64,000 nt of DNA from Streptomyces fuscichromogenes (GCF_014645815.1 NZ_BMML01000016.1:186001-250000); one strand, 5' to 3'; positions 1-9,191 are shown, counted from the stretch's first letter. A program made the numbers and translations. The notes: a model not told the origin generated them from the sequence alone.

Positions 1-877
1 TGCCGTGGACCGTCGGGGCCGGCTTCGCCGGGACGGTGAAGTGCTTCTCCTTCAGCGGCGCCCACGTGGACGTCTGCGGGGCCTTGCCGACCTTGCCCGC
101 CTTCAGCGACTTCGCGTCCGGGGTGATGGTGCTGCCGACCCAGGTGCCGCTCGCGGCGAACGGCCGGTCGAACTTGATGTCGAAGTGCAGCGTGTACCGG
201 TTGCTCGCGCCGCAGAAGTGGCCGCTGTCGATCGCGCCGCTGATCTCCTTGCCGTTCACGACCTGGACGCGGGTCCCGTCCACCTGGGTGGCGCCCCCGC
301 TGAGCTTGAACAGCAGGTTCGCCTGCTGTCCCGCGGGGAACGTGAAGCTGCCCAGACCGGCGCGGGTGGTGTCGGTCAGCTCGGTCCTGACCCCGCCTGC
401 GTCGGTGACCTTGTAGGACCCGACGGCGGCCTGCTCGTCGGCGTGGCTGAAACCGACCGACGTGCCGCCGAGGTCGCCCGAGAGCGCGCCGGTCACCGGC
501 AGGACGGGCAGGTCGCCCGCGACCGGGCAGCCCGGTCCGGAGACGTGGGTGAGGCTGAAGCCGGAGAGCTTCTTGTCGGCGTACTCGTAGCCGCCGCCGT
601 CGGGGCGGTTCGGCGTCGTGTCGGGGCCCCACTGCACCATGCCGGCCGGCATGTCGGGACCGGGGAAGGTGTCCACCGCACCGGAGGTGCCGATGAGGGG
701 GTTGACGAGGGACGCGGGGTCGGCCACGAGGGCCGGTCTCGCGGTGCTCGCGGCATGCGCGCTGCCGACCGTCGAGAGCGGCAGGGCGGCCATGCCCAGG
801 ACGCAGACCACGGCAAGGCGCCCGCGGAATCCTGCTCTGGTGGGGGGTGGTGCGGCTGAACGTCGGGGTCTCACCAT
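1..877 (-). CDS. Secreted GH92 family alpha-mannosidase, N-terminal part (gene runs off the window)
   Basis: The frame is open from an ATG at 877 to the window edge, giving 292 visible residues; the C-terminal majority of a roughly 750-1200 residue family is missing. A cleavable signal peptide is visible (arginine-rich start, hydrophobic LAVVCVLGMAALPL, then AHA-A). The mature protein begins with DPASLVNPLIGTSGAVDTFP, followed by GPDMPAGMVQWGPDT and GGGYEY, which is the typical N-terminal beta-sandwich signature of GH92 exo-acting, Ca-dependent alpha-mannosidases. The expected role is extracellular trimming of mannose from fungal or glycoprotein glycans. A good ribosome site (GGAGGCAACCG) directly precedes the ATG. 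The start is not shared with any neighbour, and a LacI-type operator lies 110 bp upstream. Linkage specificity cannot be judged from this part. Confidence 0.88.
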   Translation of the reverse strand, partial: MVRPRRSAAPPPTRAGFRGRLAVVCVLGMAALPLSTVGSAHAASTARPALVADPASLVNPLIGTSGAVDTFPGPDMPAGMVQWGPDTTPNRPDGGGYEYADKKLSGFSLTHVSGPGCPVAGDLPVLPVTGALSGDLGGTSVGFSHADEQAAVGSYKVTDAGGVRTELTDTTRAGLGSFTFPAGQQANLLFKLSGGATQVDGTRVQVVNGKEISGAIDSGHFCGASNRYTLHFDIKFDRPFAASGTWVGSTITPDAKSLKAGKVGKAPQTSTWAPLKEKHFTVPAKPAPTVHG

Positions 878-983
878 CGGTTGCCTCCGCAGCAGTTCGT
901 GCTTCGCACATCAGGTGTCGGCGCGCCGAGAAGCGCCGGAGAGCCAGGCGACAGGCAACGGACCGGGTCGCGACTGCACGGCC

Positions 984-997
984 TGACAACGTTGCCA
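984..997. promoter_or_regulatory. LacI-family-type operator upstream of the GH92 gene
   Basis: TGACAACGTTGCCA is a near-perfect palindrome centred on ACGT, with one mismatched pair. It matches the general form of LacI-family sugar-repressor sites in Streptomyces (TGRCAACGTTGYCA type). It lies in the 267-bp gap between the GH92 start and the TetR stop and most plausibly controls the mannosidase. The cognate repressor is not in the window. Confidence 0.55.
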
Positions 998-1144
998 TAC
1001 ACGAGTGTCGAGTGAAACGCCTGCGCTTGCGGCATGTCAACGAGGCCAACAGGACTTTCTGCGAGCGAAGTTCACGGCGTGGGCCGCGCCGGGCCCGACG
1101 CCGGGATTCCTTGCGGGAGTTACGGCCTGTGGGCAACAGCCGCC

Positions 1145-1798
1145 CTACAGCCCCCGGGTGACGTGACTCAGCGCGTCGGCGAGCTGTTCGCGGTGGCTCC
1201 GCAGCGCCTCGGGGGTGATGCCCTTCTCGGCCACGGCGCGGGCCAGGTCGTCGGTCGTCACCTTGAGCACGGCGCTCATGGTGGCGGCCCGCATACGCAC
1301 GTCGAGCAGGTCGGCGGACCCGCCCGCGCGGTCGGCGAGCACCTCGGCGAACGTTTCCTCCGCACGCTCCCGCAGGACCAGGTAGACGGCCCGCAACCCG
1401 GGTTCGTCGCGGGTCATCCGGATCACGGTGAGGACCGCCTCGGCGTCCCCGTCGGACGACCCGTCGGGGGCGGGCCGGTAGGAGGCGCGCAGATGCTCCG
1501 TCAGGTCCGCCTGGGCCGGCCAGGCCCGCAGGACCTCCTGGAAGGCCGCGACCGACTGGGTGAGCAGCGGCTCGACGCAGCTCTCCTTGCTCGGGAACCA
1601 GCGCCACAGCGTGCGCTCCGAGACGCCGGCCGCCCGCGCTATCTGCTCGCCGGAGGTGGCGGCCACTCCCTGTGCAGCGAACAGCCGGACCGCGTGACGG
1701 GAGATGTCCAGACGCCGATGCCGCCGCTGCCGCTCGCTCACCGGGGGCCGTCCCCGGCGGGGCGCCATCGGGCCACTGCCCACCGTCACGTCCTCCAT
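1145..1798 (-). CDS. TetR/AcrR family transcriptional regulator
   Basis: 217 residues from ATG 1798; an in-frame ATG at 1768 and a far upstream ATG at 1846 are alternatives. The N-terminus has the TetR helix-turn-helix: HAVRLFAAQGVAATSGEQIARAAGVSERTLWRWFPSKE, with the family's G-V-S-x-x-T-L-x-x-x-F-x-x-K-E pattern. The C-terminal two thirds form the variable ligand-binding helices (AFQEVL...ADRAGGSADLLDVRMRAATM). It is divergent from the P450 gene, with an imperfect palindrome between them, so it probably represses the P450 and itself. The upstream ATG at 1846 would put the operator on the start codon and lacks a ribosome site, which is why it was not chosen. Confidence 0.85.
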   Translation of the reverse strand: MEDVTVGSGPMAPRRGRPPVSERQRRHRRLDISRHAVRLFAAQGVAATSGEQIARAAGVSERTLWRWFPSKESCVEPLLTQSVAAFQEVLRAWPAQADLTEHLRASYRPAPDGSSDGDAEAVLTVIRMTRDEPGLRAVYLVLRERAEETFAEVLADRAGGSADLLDVRMRAATMSAVLKVTTDDLARAVAEKGITPEALRSHREQLADALSHVTRGL

Positions 1799-1845
1799 CG
1801 GGCGATCCAACCATGCCCGGACCGCGGGACGACTGGCCGAAAACA

Positions 1846-1868
1846 TTATTGGCAGTCACTGACAATAA
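1846..1868. promoter_or_regulatory. Palindromic operator between the TetR and P450 genes
   Basis: Two arms, TTATTGgCAGT and ACTGaCAATAA, flank a central C and form a 23-bp inverted repeat with one mismatched pair (9 of the 10 inner positions pair). A TTGGCA at 1849-1854 inside the site could serve as a -35 box for the P450, with TGTTAC at 1871-1876 as -10, so binding would block the promoter. It is AT-rich in a very GC-rich context and lies exactly in the divergent gap. Confidence 0.6.
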
Positions 1869-1922
1869 AGTGTTACGGTCGAAATGCCGGAAGATCGCGT
1901 TCCGAGGTCCAGGAGGAGGACC

Positions 1923-3134
1923 ATGAACGGTGCCGCCGAGCGTTCACAACTTCCCTTCGCACGGCCGAACGTGCTCGAACTCGCACCTCTGTACGAGGTG
2001 CTGCGCCGGGAGGCGCCGATCACGCCGGTCACCACACCGGCCGGGGACCCGGCCTGGCTGGTCACCCGCTTCGACGAGGTGCGCGAGCTCCTCGGCGACA
2101 AGCGGCTCGGCCGCTCCCATCCCGAGCCGGAGCGGGCGTCCCGCATCACGACCGCCGCGGTGCAGGAGGGCCCCTCGGGCGACTACGCCACCGAGGAGGC
2201 CGACCACACCCGGATGCGCCGGCTGCTGACCCCGGCCTTCTCCGCCCGGCGCATGGTGATGCTCTCCGATCACGTACGGCACCTGGTGGACGACTGCATC
2301 GACCGGCTGACCGCCGAGCGAGCCGCGGCCCCCGACGGGGTGGTCGACCTGCACGCCGGGCTGGCCTTCCCGGTGCCGGTCGCCGTCATCTGCCGACTGC
2401 TCGGCGCACCCGAGAGCGACCGTGAGTACTTCTCCGCGCTGTCGGGGCGCATGGCCGACTACGCCATCGGCGACGAGGCCGAACGGGCCCGGGAGGAGTT
2501 CAACCAGTACATGACCACTCTGGCCGAGGCCAAGCGCGCCCGGCCGGGCGAGGACGTCATCTCCGACCTCGTGCGCGCACAGAGCGCCGACGCGGACTTC
2601 GACTACGACGAGATGATCAGGCTCTGTGTCGGCCTGCTGTTCGCCGGGCACGAGACCACCGTCAACCGCATCGGGCTGGGCACGCTCTTCCTGCTCACCC
2701 GCCCCGGCCAGTGGCGGGCGCTGAGCGCCGACCCGGCCGGCCGCGTCAACGCCACCGTCGAGGAGATCATGCGCCTCGGCGCGCCCGGCGACCTCGGCCT
2801 GCTGCGCTACGCCCACACCGACGTCGACGTCGCCGGGGTCACCATCCGGTGCGGCGACGCCGTGATCCTCTCCGTCAACTCGGCCAACCGCGACGCGGCC
2901 GCCTACCGCGACGCCGAGACCTTCGACCCCGACCGTCCGGAACGCAACCACCTCGGATTCGGCCACGGCCCGCACTTCTGCATCGGGGCGAGCCTGGCCC
3001 GCACGGAGCTGCGCATCGTCTTCACCGCCCTGGCCGAGCGCCTGCCCGGTCTGCGGCTCGCCAAGGACGTCGACGAGCTGGAGGTGCGCACCACCCTCAC
3101 CGGCGGGGTCAGCGAGCTTCCCGTGACCTGGTGA
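1923..3134 (+). CDS. Cytochrome P450 monooxygenase
   Basis: 403 residues, normal for a soluble bacterial P450. Visible motifs: I-helix FAGHETT (A241 region), K-helix E281-I-M-R284, and heme loop FGHGPHFCIGASLAR with the axial Cys353. The start at 1923 is set by a strong AGGAGGAGGACC ribosome site; an in-frame ATG at 1884 has none. It resembles actinobacterial CYP105/CYP107-like class I enzymes that need a ferredoxin and reductase, none of which is next to it. It is controlled by the adjacent divergent TetR. Its substrate is unknown. It lies 10 kb from the pyrrole cluster across unrelated genes, so membership in that pathway is unlikely. It ends only 19 bp from the convergent TPR gene stop. 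Confidence 0.92.
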   Translation: MNGAAERSQLPFARPNVLELAPLYEVLRREAPITPVTTPAGDPAWLVTRFDEVRELLGDKRLGRSHPEPERASRITTAAVQEGPSGDYATEEADHTRMRRLLTPAFSARRMVMLSDHVRHLVDDCIDRLTAERAAAPDGVVDLHAGLAFPVPVAVICRLLGAPESDREYFSALSGRMADYAIGDEAERAREEFNQYMTTLAEAKRARPGEDVISDLVRAQSADADFDYDEMIRLCVGLLFAGHETTVNRIGLGTLFLLTRPGQWRALSADPAGRVNATVEEIMRLGAPGDLGLLRYAHTDVDVAGVTIRCGDAVILSVNSANRDAAAYRDAETFDPDRPERNHLGFGHGPHFCIGASLARTELRIVFTALAERLPGLRLAKDVDELEVRTTLTGGVSELPVTW

Positions 3135-3153
3135 GGGCGGTGCGGCCGCCGGG

Positions 3154-6126
3154 TCAGTCCTCGTCGCGCAGCCGGGCCGCCAGGGAGGCCAGCGGCTCGG
3201 TCTCCTCGGTGTGGCCCAGGGCACCGAGGCGGGCGACCGCCGCGTCGAGGCGGGCCAGGGCGGGGGCGGGACGTTCCAGGTAGAGGCCCTCCATGACAGC
3301 CGCGAGCCGAACGCACTCGGCCCACTCACCGACATGGTCCTTGTCGTCGGCCCCGGACTCGGACCCAGCCCCGGCCCCGGACTCGGATCCGGGTTCGCCG
3401 AGCAAGGTGAGTGCCTCTTCCAGGGCGGTCAGGGCGGTCTCGTACTCACCGGCGTAGGCGTTGACCCGGCCGTGTTCGTAGGCGAGAGCGCTGTCCAGGT
3501 CGCGGCCGCCGGCCTCGTACCCCGCGGCGCGGGCCTCGTCGGCGATCCGGCCCGCGTCGGCGAGCAGGGCGAGGGCGTCGGCGAGGCCCTCGGCACCCTG
3601 CTGCTGGGCCTGGAGGCGGGCGAGTTCGCGCAGGCAGTTGCTGAGCTGCTCGTAGCGCGGGGTCCGGGCGTGCGCGGCGAGGGCCTGGTCCGCGGCCTCC
3701 CGGGCGCGGCCGAACTCACCGGCCTCGGCGAGGAGTACGGCGGTCTCCGCGGCGATCATGGCATGGCTCGCGGGGTCGTCGTCCCAGCCGGCCGACTCGG
3801 CCGCGAGGGCGGCGTACTCCGCCGTGGCGGCCTTCAGGTCCTCCCCCGCGTGCAGGGCGCGGGCGCGGCTGAGGCGCAACTGGGCGACGAGCCGGTCGTC
3901 CACCTCCCCGGCGGCGACGTCCGGTTCGGCCAGGAGGGAGTCGAGCAGCGCGATGCAGTCCTCGACCCGGCCCAGTTCGAGGCTGAGCTGCGCCGCGTTG
4001 CTGTAGGTGCAGAACGCGTCGAGCCGACTGCCGTGGCGCAGTTCCAGCTCCGCGGAGCGCGTCAGGTGCCGCAGTGCCTCGTCGGGGCGGCCCAGACGCA
4101 TACAGGTCTGCGCGAGGTCGCCGTGCAGGCGGGCGGTGCCCACGGCGTCGGCGGGCCATTCGGCGGCCAGGCGCAGCGCCTCGGTCAGGTCCGCGTGGGC
4201 CGCCTGCGCGTCCCGCAGGCCCAGCCGGATCCGCCCGCGCAGTCCGAACGCGTGGGGCAGGTGCCAGGCCGGGCCGTGTGCCCTGAGCCGGTCGACGAGG
4301 GCATCGGTCGCGCTGACCGCCGCGGGCAGGTCGCCGCAGAGGGCGTGGGTGCCGGCCCGCAGCAGCAGGGCGCCGGAGATCTGCCCGGCGATGTCGTGCC
4401 GGACGGCGAACTCCTCCAGCCGTTCCACCTCGGCGAGGACCGGCTCGACATGCTCCTCGTCGCGGGACGCCTGGAACCGCAGGCCGAGCACGGTCGCCCG
4501 CAGCCGCAGCAGACGGGCCTCCTGGTACGGGGCGAGGTCGCCGGCCGCCTCGTGGAGTCGGACCATGGACGCGTGGGCGTCGGTCAGCGCGGCGGCCCTC
4601 GCCTCGGCCTCGTCGGCGTCCTGCGGGGCGATCTGCGCGGCGGCGAGCAGGGCACTGGCGCGGCTGACCGCCGCCCGCCCCGGCTCCGCGGCGTCGTCGT
4701 ACAGGCCCGCGGCCTCCTCGTAGCGGGCGGCGGCCTCGTCGAACAGGTCCTTCTCGCCCAGCCGGCCCGCCTCGTCGGCCAGCAGGTCCGCGCGCAGCCG
4801 TGCGAACGGTCCCGCGGCCGGGTCGTCGGGGTGGACGTAGTCGGGGGCGGTGGCGAGTGTGCGCAGCCGTGCCCACTGGGCCGTCGCGTCCGGATGTCCC
4901 TCGGCCGCCGACTTCCGGGCCCGGGTGATGAGTTCGGGCAGCGACTCGGGGACGGGGGCGGCCGTGCGGGCGGCGGCCGGCACGGCGGCCGGGGCCACGT
5001 CGTCGAGGCCGCGGGTGCGCAGGGTCAGTTCGAGCGCGTCCAGGAGCGGGGCCCGGTCGAGGCGGGCGCTGCGCCGGTCGGTGTGGGCCGTGGTGCCGTT
5101 GCGGGCGTCGAAGCGGGCGGCGAGGTCGTCGGCCCGGCCGCGGATCTCGGCGCGCAGGCCGGCCACCGTCCAGGTGCGGCCGGGGTATCCGGCGGCGGGC
5201 AGGCCGCCGTGGCCGAGGGACTCGACGCGCTGGAGGAGGACCTCCGTGCCGGTGAGGAAACTCAGCTGGTCCAGCGGCGATTCGACCTCGTCGAACAGGT
5301 TCCGGTTCTCGGCGAGGAGTTCCAGACCGCGTGCCTCGTTGCCGGTGAGCGCGCAGAACTCCAGGTGCCGGCCGATCTCGCCGGACATCGAGGGGTTGCG
5401 GCGGCAGCCGCGGTAGCCGGCGAGGTGCAGCTCGCGGGCCCGGTCGGCGCCGCCGGTGCGCAGCAGCGGAAGCAGCGCGTAGGAGACGGAGCGGGCGGGC
5501 TCCTCCTGGCAGGACTCCTGCCCGGCCAGGACGGACTCCCAGGTGCGCAGCGCCCGTTCGTCGTCGCCGGCCGCGAGGTGGTGGCGGGCGCGCTCGCAGA
5601 TCTCGCAGGCCTCGCAGTCGCTGAGCCGGGTGCGGGCCCGCCCTGCCCACAGCTCGTAGGCCAGGTCGGCGTCCTCGCCGACGTGGGCGGCGAGTTGGTA
5701 CGCCTGTCCGTAGTAGGGCTGGAGTTCGAGACCGGCCTTCTCGTACCGGTCGCGCATCTCGGTCAGCCACTGGCGCAGGCCGGCCAGGGGGATCTCGGGC
5801 AGCGCGAGCAGGGCGCCTGCGACCCACTTGAACCGCCAGAACAGGGTGTGCCGCAGCCGCTCGTCGAAGGCGTCGGGCTGCTCGTCGAAGAGGGTGAGCA
5901 CCCGGGCGAAGACCACCGGGGACTTCCTGGGTTCGGAGCCGTAGTGGTACGCCTTCTGGAGGGCGAGGAGCGCGTGCGCGAGCGGCCGGGGCTCGGCGAA
6001 CTGCTCGGCCGCGTCGACGAGTTCCTCGGCGGTGACGGTGCGGGTACGGCCGTAGGGGCGCCGGTCGTTGTCCTGGAGCGCCTGGTACAGCTCGTCCGTG
6101 TTCTGCGGATGGGGTGCGGTGGGCAT
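3154..6126 (-). CDS. Large TPR-repeat protein paired with an Hsp90 homologue
   Basis: 990 residues from ATG 6126, two bases after the stop of the Hsp90-like gene, so the pair is translationally coupled. The protein is almost entirely helical, with degenerate tetratricopeptide-like repeats (for example EALRHLTRSAELELRHG, AAARYEEAAGLYDDAAEPGRAAVSRASALLAAAQ, ALTALEEALTLLGEPG). No signal peptide, membrane segment or enzyme motif is visible. A Cys cluster, CEACEICERA, near residue 180 could bind metal. A short acidic GSESGAGAGSESGADD linker lies near the C-terminus. TPR proteins commonly bind Hsp90 or its clients in eukaryotes, so a co-chaperone or scaffold role is an inference from the operon. 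Two longer upstream start options were dropped because they overlap Hsp90. Confidence 0.75.
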   Translation of the reverse strand: MPTAPHPQNTDELYQALQDNDRRPYGRTRTVTAEELVDAAEQFAEPRPLAHALLALQKAYHYGSEPRKSPVVFARVLTLFDEQPDAFDERLRHTLFWRFKWVAGALLALPEIPLAGLRQWLTEMRDRYEKAGLELQPYYGQAYQLAAHVGEDADLAYELWAGRARTRLSDCEACEICERARHHLAAGDDERALRTWESVLAGQESCQEEPARSVSYALLPLLRTGGADRARELHLAGYRGCRRNPSMSGEIGRHLEFCALTGNEARGLELLAENRNLFDEVESPLDQLSFLTGTEVLLQRVESLGHGGLPAAGYPGRTWTVAGLRAEIRGRADDLAARFDARNGTTAHTDRRSARLDRAPLLDALELTLRTRGLDDVAPAAVPAAARTAAPVPESLPELITRARKSAAEGHPDATAQWARLRTLATAPDYVHPDDPAAGPFARLRADLLADEAGRLGEKDLFDEAAARYEEAAGLYDDAAEPGRAAVSRASALLAAAQIAPQDADEAEARAAALTDAHASMVRLHEAAGDLAPYQEARLLRLRATVLGLRFQASRDEEHVEPVLAEVERLEEFAVRHDIAGQISGALLLRAGTHALCGDLPAAVSATDALVDRLRAHGPAWHLPHAFGLRGRIRLGLRDAQAAHADLTEALRLAAEWPADAVGTARLHGDLAQTCMRLGRPDEALRHLTRSAELELRHGSRLDAFCTYSNAAQLSLELGRVEDCIALLDSLLAEPDVAAGEVDDRLVAQLRLSRARALHAGEDLKAATAEYAALAAESAGWDDDPASHAMIAAETAVLLAEAGEFGRAREAADQALAAHARTPRYEQLSNCLRELARLQAQQQGAEGLADALALLADAGRIADEARAAGYEAGGRDLDSALAYEHGRVNAYAGEYETALTALEEALTLLGEPGSESGAGAGSESGADDKDHVGEWAECVRLAAVMEGLYLERPAPALARLDAAVARLGALGHTEETEPLASLAARLRDED

Positions 6127-6128
6127 CG

Positions 6129-7976
6129 TCAGCTGTCCTTGCGGAGGGCGTGGGCGAGGAGGTCGAGGAAGGAGCGGTTGATGAGGCTCGACTCGGCGGG
6201 CCTGAGCGGGCGGCGGGACAGCATCGCGGCCTGCCCGTAGAGGGCTTCGGCGCTGGTTCGGGCCAGTTCGGGTTCGTCGATGGTGACGGCCGTACGGACC
6301 AGCGGGTTGAGCTGGTTGAGGATCAGCTGGGCCCGCGGGGCCTCCTGGCGCAGGTGGCCGAGGATGTCGCCCCACACGCCGCCCTGCTGCTCGCGGGCGA
6401 GCTGGGAGCGGGTGCGTTCGTGCCGGGCCTCGCGGCTGTCCAGGAGGAGGGCGGGGGCGGAGGCGGGCTGGAAGGTGCGCAGTGCGACATCGCAGTCGAA
6501 GACGGCGAGGGCGTCGCGGGCCAGCGCGAGGTAGGCCGCGGCGGCCAGTTCCGTCTCCCGGTCGACGGGGTCGAGGTGCGCGGTGAGGGTGCCCGGGTCG
6601 AGGTCGGCGACGGCGACCTCGGGCCTGATCTCCGGCAGCCGGTGGACCAGTTCACGGTCGTAGGTGTAACCGCCGTTGACGACGCCCAGCCCGGCGGCCG
6701 CGGCGATCGCCGCCACCTGCCGGAACTCCTCCACGCTGGCGGTCACCAGCACGGTGCGGTGGGCGCGCGCGAACTCGTCCAGGGTGGCGTGTCCGTCGGT
6801 GGTCTCGAACGGCAGCCACGGCAGCAGCATCCGCAGGATCTCGTCGTCGTGCACGGCCAGGGACTTCACGGCCAGGTGGTGGGTCTGGAGGAAACGGCCC
6901 AGGAGGTCGGGGTCGCTGGCGGCGGTCCGGGCGATCCACGCGCGCAGCCGTTCGGCGAGGGCGTCACGGACGGCGGCGAGGGTGTCGTCCTCGTACAGGG
7001 ACTCGCGGGACGCGGTCGGCCGCAGGCTCTCGGCGTCGAGGACGCAGCGGACGAAGAACGCCCACTCGGGCAGGATCTCCTCGGCCCGCTCGGACAGCAG
7101 CATGCCCTTGACGTGCACGCGGTGGCCGTGGCGGCGCCCGGCCGGCACCGCCTCGGGCAGCACGCACGCGATGCCCTTCAGACCCACGGCGGGCAGGTCG
7201 AGGTCGATGGTGTCCAGCGGGGTGAATCCGAGGATCTCCTCGCCGTACGCGGCCAGCGCGCGGGAGCGTGCGCCCGGTGTGGGGTAGGCACGCGCCCAGG
7301 GGGCGGGCTCGGGGTTGACGGCCGCGCCGGGACCGCCGGTGCCGTCGTCGAAGGTCACCGGGTGCCGCAGCAGGGAGCCGAAGTGCCGTGCGAGGGACAG
7401 CACGTGGACCGGCCGGGTCCACTCGGCGCTGTCGGCGCGGGGCGTCAGCGTGACGGTGGTGCCGGGCCGCGGGCGGGCGGTGGTGGGCAGGGTGCGCACG
7501 GAGTAGCTGCCGTCACCGCGGCCCCGCCACTCGACGGCGGGGGCGTCGGGCGTGCGGGCGGAACGGCTCACGACGTGGATCTCGTCGGCGACCAGGAAGC
7601 AGGAGAGCAGGCCGATGCCGAACTGGCCGATGAAGTCGGCACGTTGCTCGGCGACCTGGTCGGCGCGCTTGCTGCTGCGGCCGATGGTGGCGAGGAAGGT
7701 GTGCACGTCGGCCTCGGTGAGACCGACGCCGTCGTCCTCCACCCGGACCACCGAACCGTCGGCGTACACGCGGATGCCGAACGCGTCGGCGGGGGCGCCC
7801 GGTTCGAGGCCGTGCCGGGCGGTCAGCGCGTCCACCGCGTTCTGCAGGAGCTCGCGCAGGTAGACGCGGGGGCTGGAGTAGAGGTGGTGGGAGAGGAGGT
7901 CGACGAGGCCGCGCAGGTCCACCTGGAAGGTGCGGTCGGCGCCGTCCGCGCTCACGCGGGCGTGGGGCAGAGTCAT
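6129..7976 (-). CDS. Hsp90 family GHKL ATPase (HtpG-like)
   Basis: 615 residues, close to E. coli HtpG (624). The N-terminal ATPase fold is visible: FQVDLRGLVDLLSHHLYSSP, then RELLQNAVDAL (the Glu/Asn of motif I), VEDDGVGLT (D-x-G-x-G), ATIGRSSK lid, and GQFGIGLLSCFLVAD (G-x-x-G-x-x). The middle domain has RHFGSLLRHPV and a VKGMLLSE-like segment. The C-terminal dimerisation region is shorter and more divergent than in canonical HtpG, as in the actinobacterial 'HSP90 family protein' group. It is cytosolic and likely an ATP-driven clamp. The start at 7976 (ATG) is preceded by an in-frame TTG; neither has a strong ribosome site. It is immediately upstream of the TPR gene. Confidence 0.9.
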   Translation of the reverse strand: MTLPHARVSADGADRTFQVDLRGLVDLLSHHLYSSPRVYLRELLQNAVDALTARHGLEPGAPADAFGIRVYADGSVVRVEDDGVGLTEADVHTFLATIGRSSKRADQVAEQRADFIGQFGIGLLSCFLVADEIHVVSRSARTPDAPAVEWRGRGDGSYSVRTLPTTARPRPGTTVTLTPRADSAEWTRPVHVLSLARHFGSLLRHPVTFDDGTGGPGAAVNPEPAPWARAYPTPGARSRALAAYGEEILGFTPLDTIDLDLPAVGLKGIACVLPEAVPAGRRHGHRVHVKGMLLSERAEEILPEWAFFVRCVLDAESLRPTASRESLYEDDTLAAVRDALAERLRAWIARTAASDPDLLGRFLQTHHLAVKSLAVHDDEILRMLLPWLPFETTDGHATLDEFARAHRTVLVTASVEEFRQVAAIAAAAGLGVVNGGYTYDRELVHRLPEIRPEVAVADLDPGTLTAHLDPVDRETELAAAAYLALARDALAVFDCDVALRTFQPASAPALLLDSREARHERTRSQLAREQQGGVWGDILGHLRQEAPRAQLILNQLNPLVRTAVTIDEPELARTSAEALYGQAAMLSRRPLRPAESSLINRSFLDLLAHALRKDS

Positions 7977-8067
7977 CAAGGAGTCCGGGGTGGGGTGGAG
8001 TGGTCGGAGGATGGCGGGTGTGGCGTGCCGGGCGGCGCGGGAGACACCGGTGCCGGCTGCCGCCGGT

Positions 8068-9051
8068 TCAGGCGCGGCGCCGGAAGCGGGCGTACGCCTT
8101 CTCCGGCTGCGCCATGTAGACCCAGGGCCACCGGGTGAAGGCGCCGTCCAGCTCGTGGTAGACGCGTGGGGCCACGACGCTCTCGGCGGCCAGCGACAGG
8201 GCCATGGCGAAGATGTTGAAGTCCTCCTGCCAGCCCGGGTGCCGCCGGTGGTCGGGGTGGAGGATGCTGCGCCTGGCCACGTCCCTCAACTCGCGCTGGA
8301 TCTCAGGGGTGTCGAGGCAGCTCTTGTCGTCGGACTCCACCCAGTCCTCGATGTGGGCCATGGCGACCGCGCAGCCGAGGCGATGGCCGTCGGGGGCGCC
8401 GGCGAACGCGGTGCGCGCGAACTCCAGGGCCTGGCCCGGCTCGCCGTGCCACCGCGGCTGAAGGTGCGACACCCACTCGATGTGCGTCTCCAGGTCCAGC
8501 GGGTCGCGGCGCAGGGCGGCGTCGAGGCGGGTGTCGTTGACGGCGGTGCCCAGCGACATGCCGCGGCCGGAGGTGAGCAGGCGGCGCCACGGCGTGATCC
8601 ACTCCGGTCGCAGCTCGGCGGCTTCGAGCAGGTGTTCCTCGGCGAGGTGGAGCCGTTCGTGGAAGACCCGCCACTGCTCCCGCGAGACGTCCGTGGCACG
8701 CGCGGAGGTGCGCGCCTCCCAGCCCCAGCTGATGTGGCGCGCCCCGGATATCAGCAGGGCCGTCGCCCGGTGCTCCGCGTCCTTCTCGACGGCCCGGCCG
8801 ATCCAGTCCTGCACGCCGTCCACGTCGGACAGCTCGCCCAGCACCTTGTGGTCGCGGCCGAGATCGAAGTGGGCCGACGCCATCCTGACCGCGTCCCAGT
8901 CGCCCGACTCCGCCGCCACCACCAGCGCCATGACCCGGGCGTCACCGAGGTTCTGCAGCTTGTACACCCCGTTCTGCCGACGCGGTACGGGAAGGGCATG
9001 CGGATCCGCCGCCGGTCTCTCCCCGCCTCTGCCGAACAGCTTGCCGAACAT
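8068..9051 (-). CDS. TPR-like helical protein of unknown function
   Basis: 327 residues. The N-terminus is short and basic (MFGKLFGRGGERP), then an all-alpha protein follows with paired-helix segments rich in Ala, Trp and Leu (LAEEHLLEAAELRPEWITPWRRLLTSGRGMS, AALRRDPLDLETHIEWVSHLQPRW). There is no catalytic motif, signal or membrane segment. It resembles soluble TPR-like proteins common in Streptomyces genomes. It lies 91 bp upstream of Hsp90 on the same strand, so it may be the first gene of a TPR/Hsp90/TPR unit, though the gap leaves room for a separate promoter. Function is not recognised. Confidence 0.7.
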   Translation of the reverse strand: MFGKLFGRGGERPAADPHALPVPRRQNGVYKLQNLGDARVMALVVAAESGDWDAVRMASAHFDLGRDHKVLGELSDVDGVQDWIGRAVEKDAEHRATALLISGARHISWGWEARTSARATDVSREQWRVFHERLHLAEEHLLEAAELRPEWITPWRRLLTSGRGMSLGTAVNDTRLDAALRRDPLDLETHIEWVSHLQPRWHGEPGQALEFARTAFAGAPDGHRLGCAVAMAHIEDWVESDDKSCLDTPEIQRELRDVARRSILHPDHRRHPGWQEDFNIFAMALSLAAESVVAPRVYHELDGAFTRWPWVYMAQPEKAYARFRRRA

Positions 9052-9191
9052 GCCGCGCCCTCCCCAGGTTCCGCGTGATCATTCCGGTGCAGCATAGGGG
9101 GCGGCACCGACATCACCGCACAGGGTTTTCACCGGCGGCTCACGGGGACCGGTCGGCCGTCGGCGGCGATGAGGGCGAGCCGCGCGCAGCG

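Noticed and set aside
1923..3134. P450 as a tailoring enzyme of the pyrrole cluster
   Set aside because: It has its own divergent TetR and operator and is separated by about 10 kb of unrelated genes on the other strand.
3211..6240. 1009-codon open frame on the plus strand opposite the TPR gene
   Set aside because: High-GC shadow: Gly/Val/Arg-rich without motifs, fully covered by the TPR gene with clear helical repeats.
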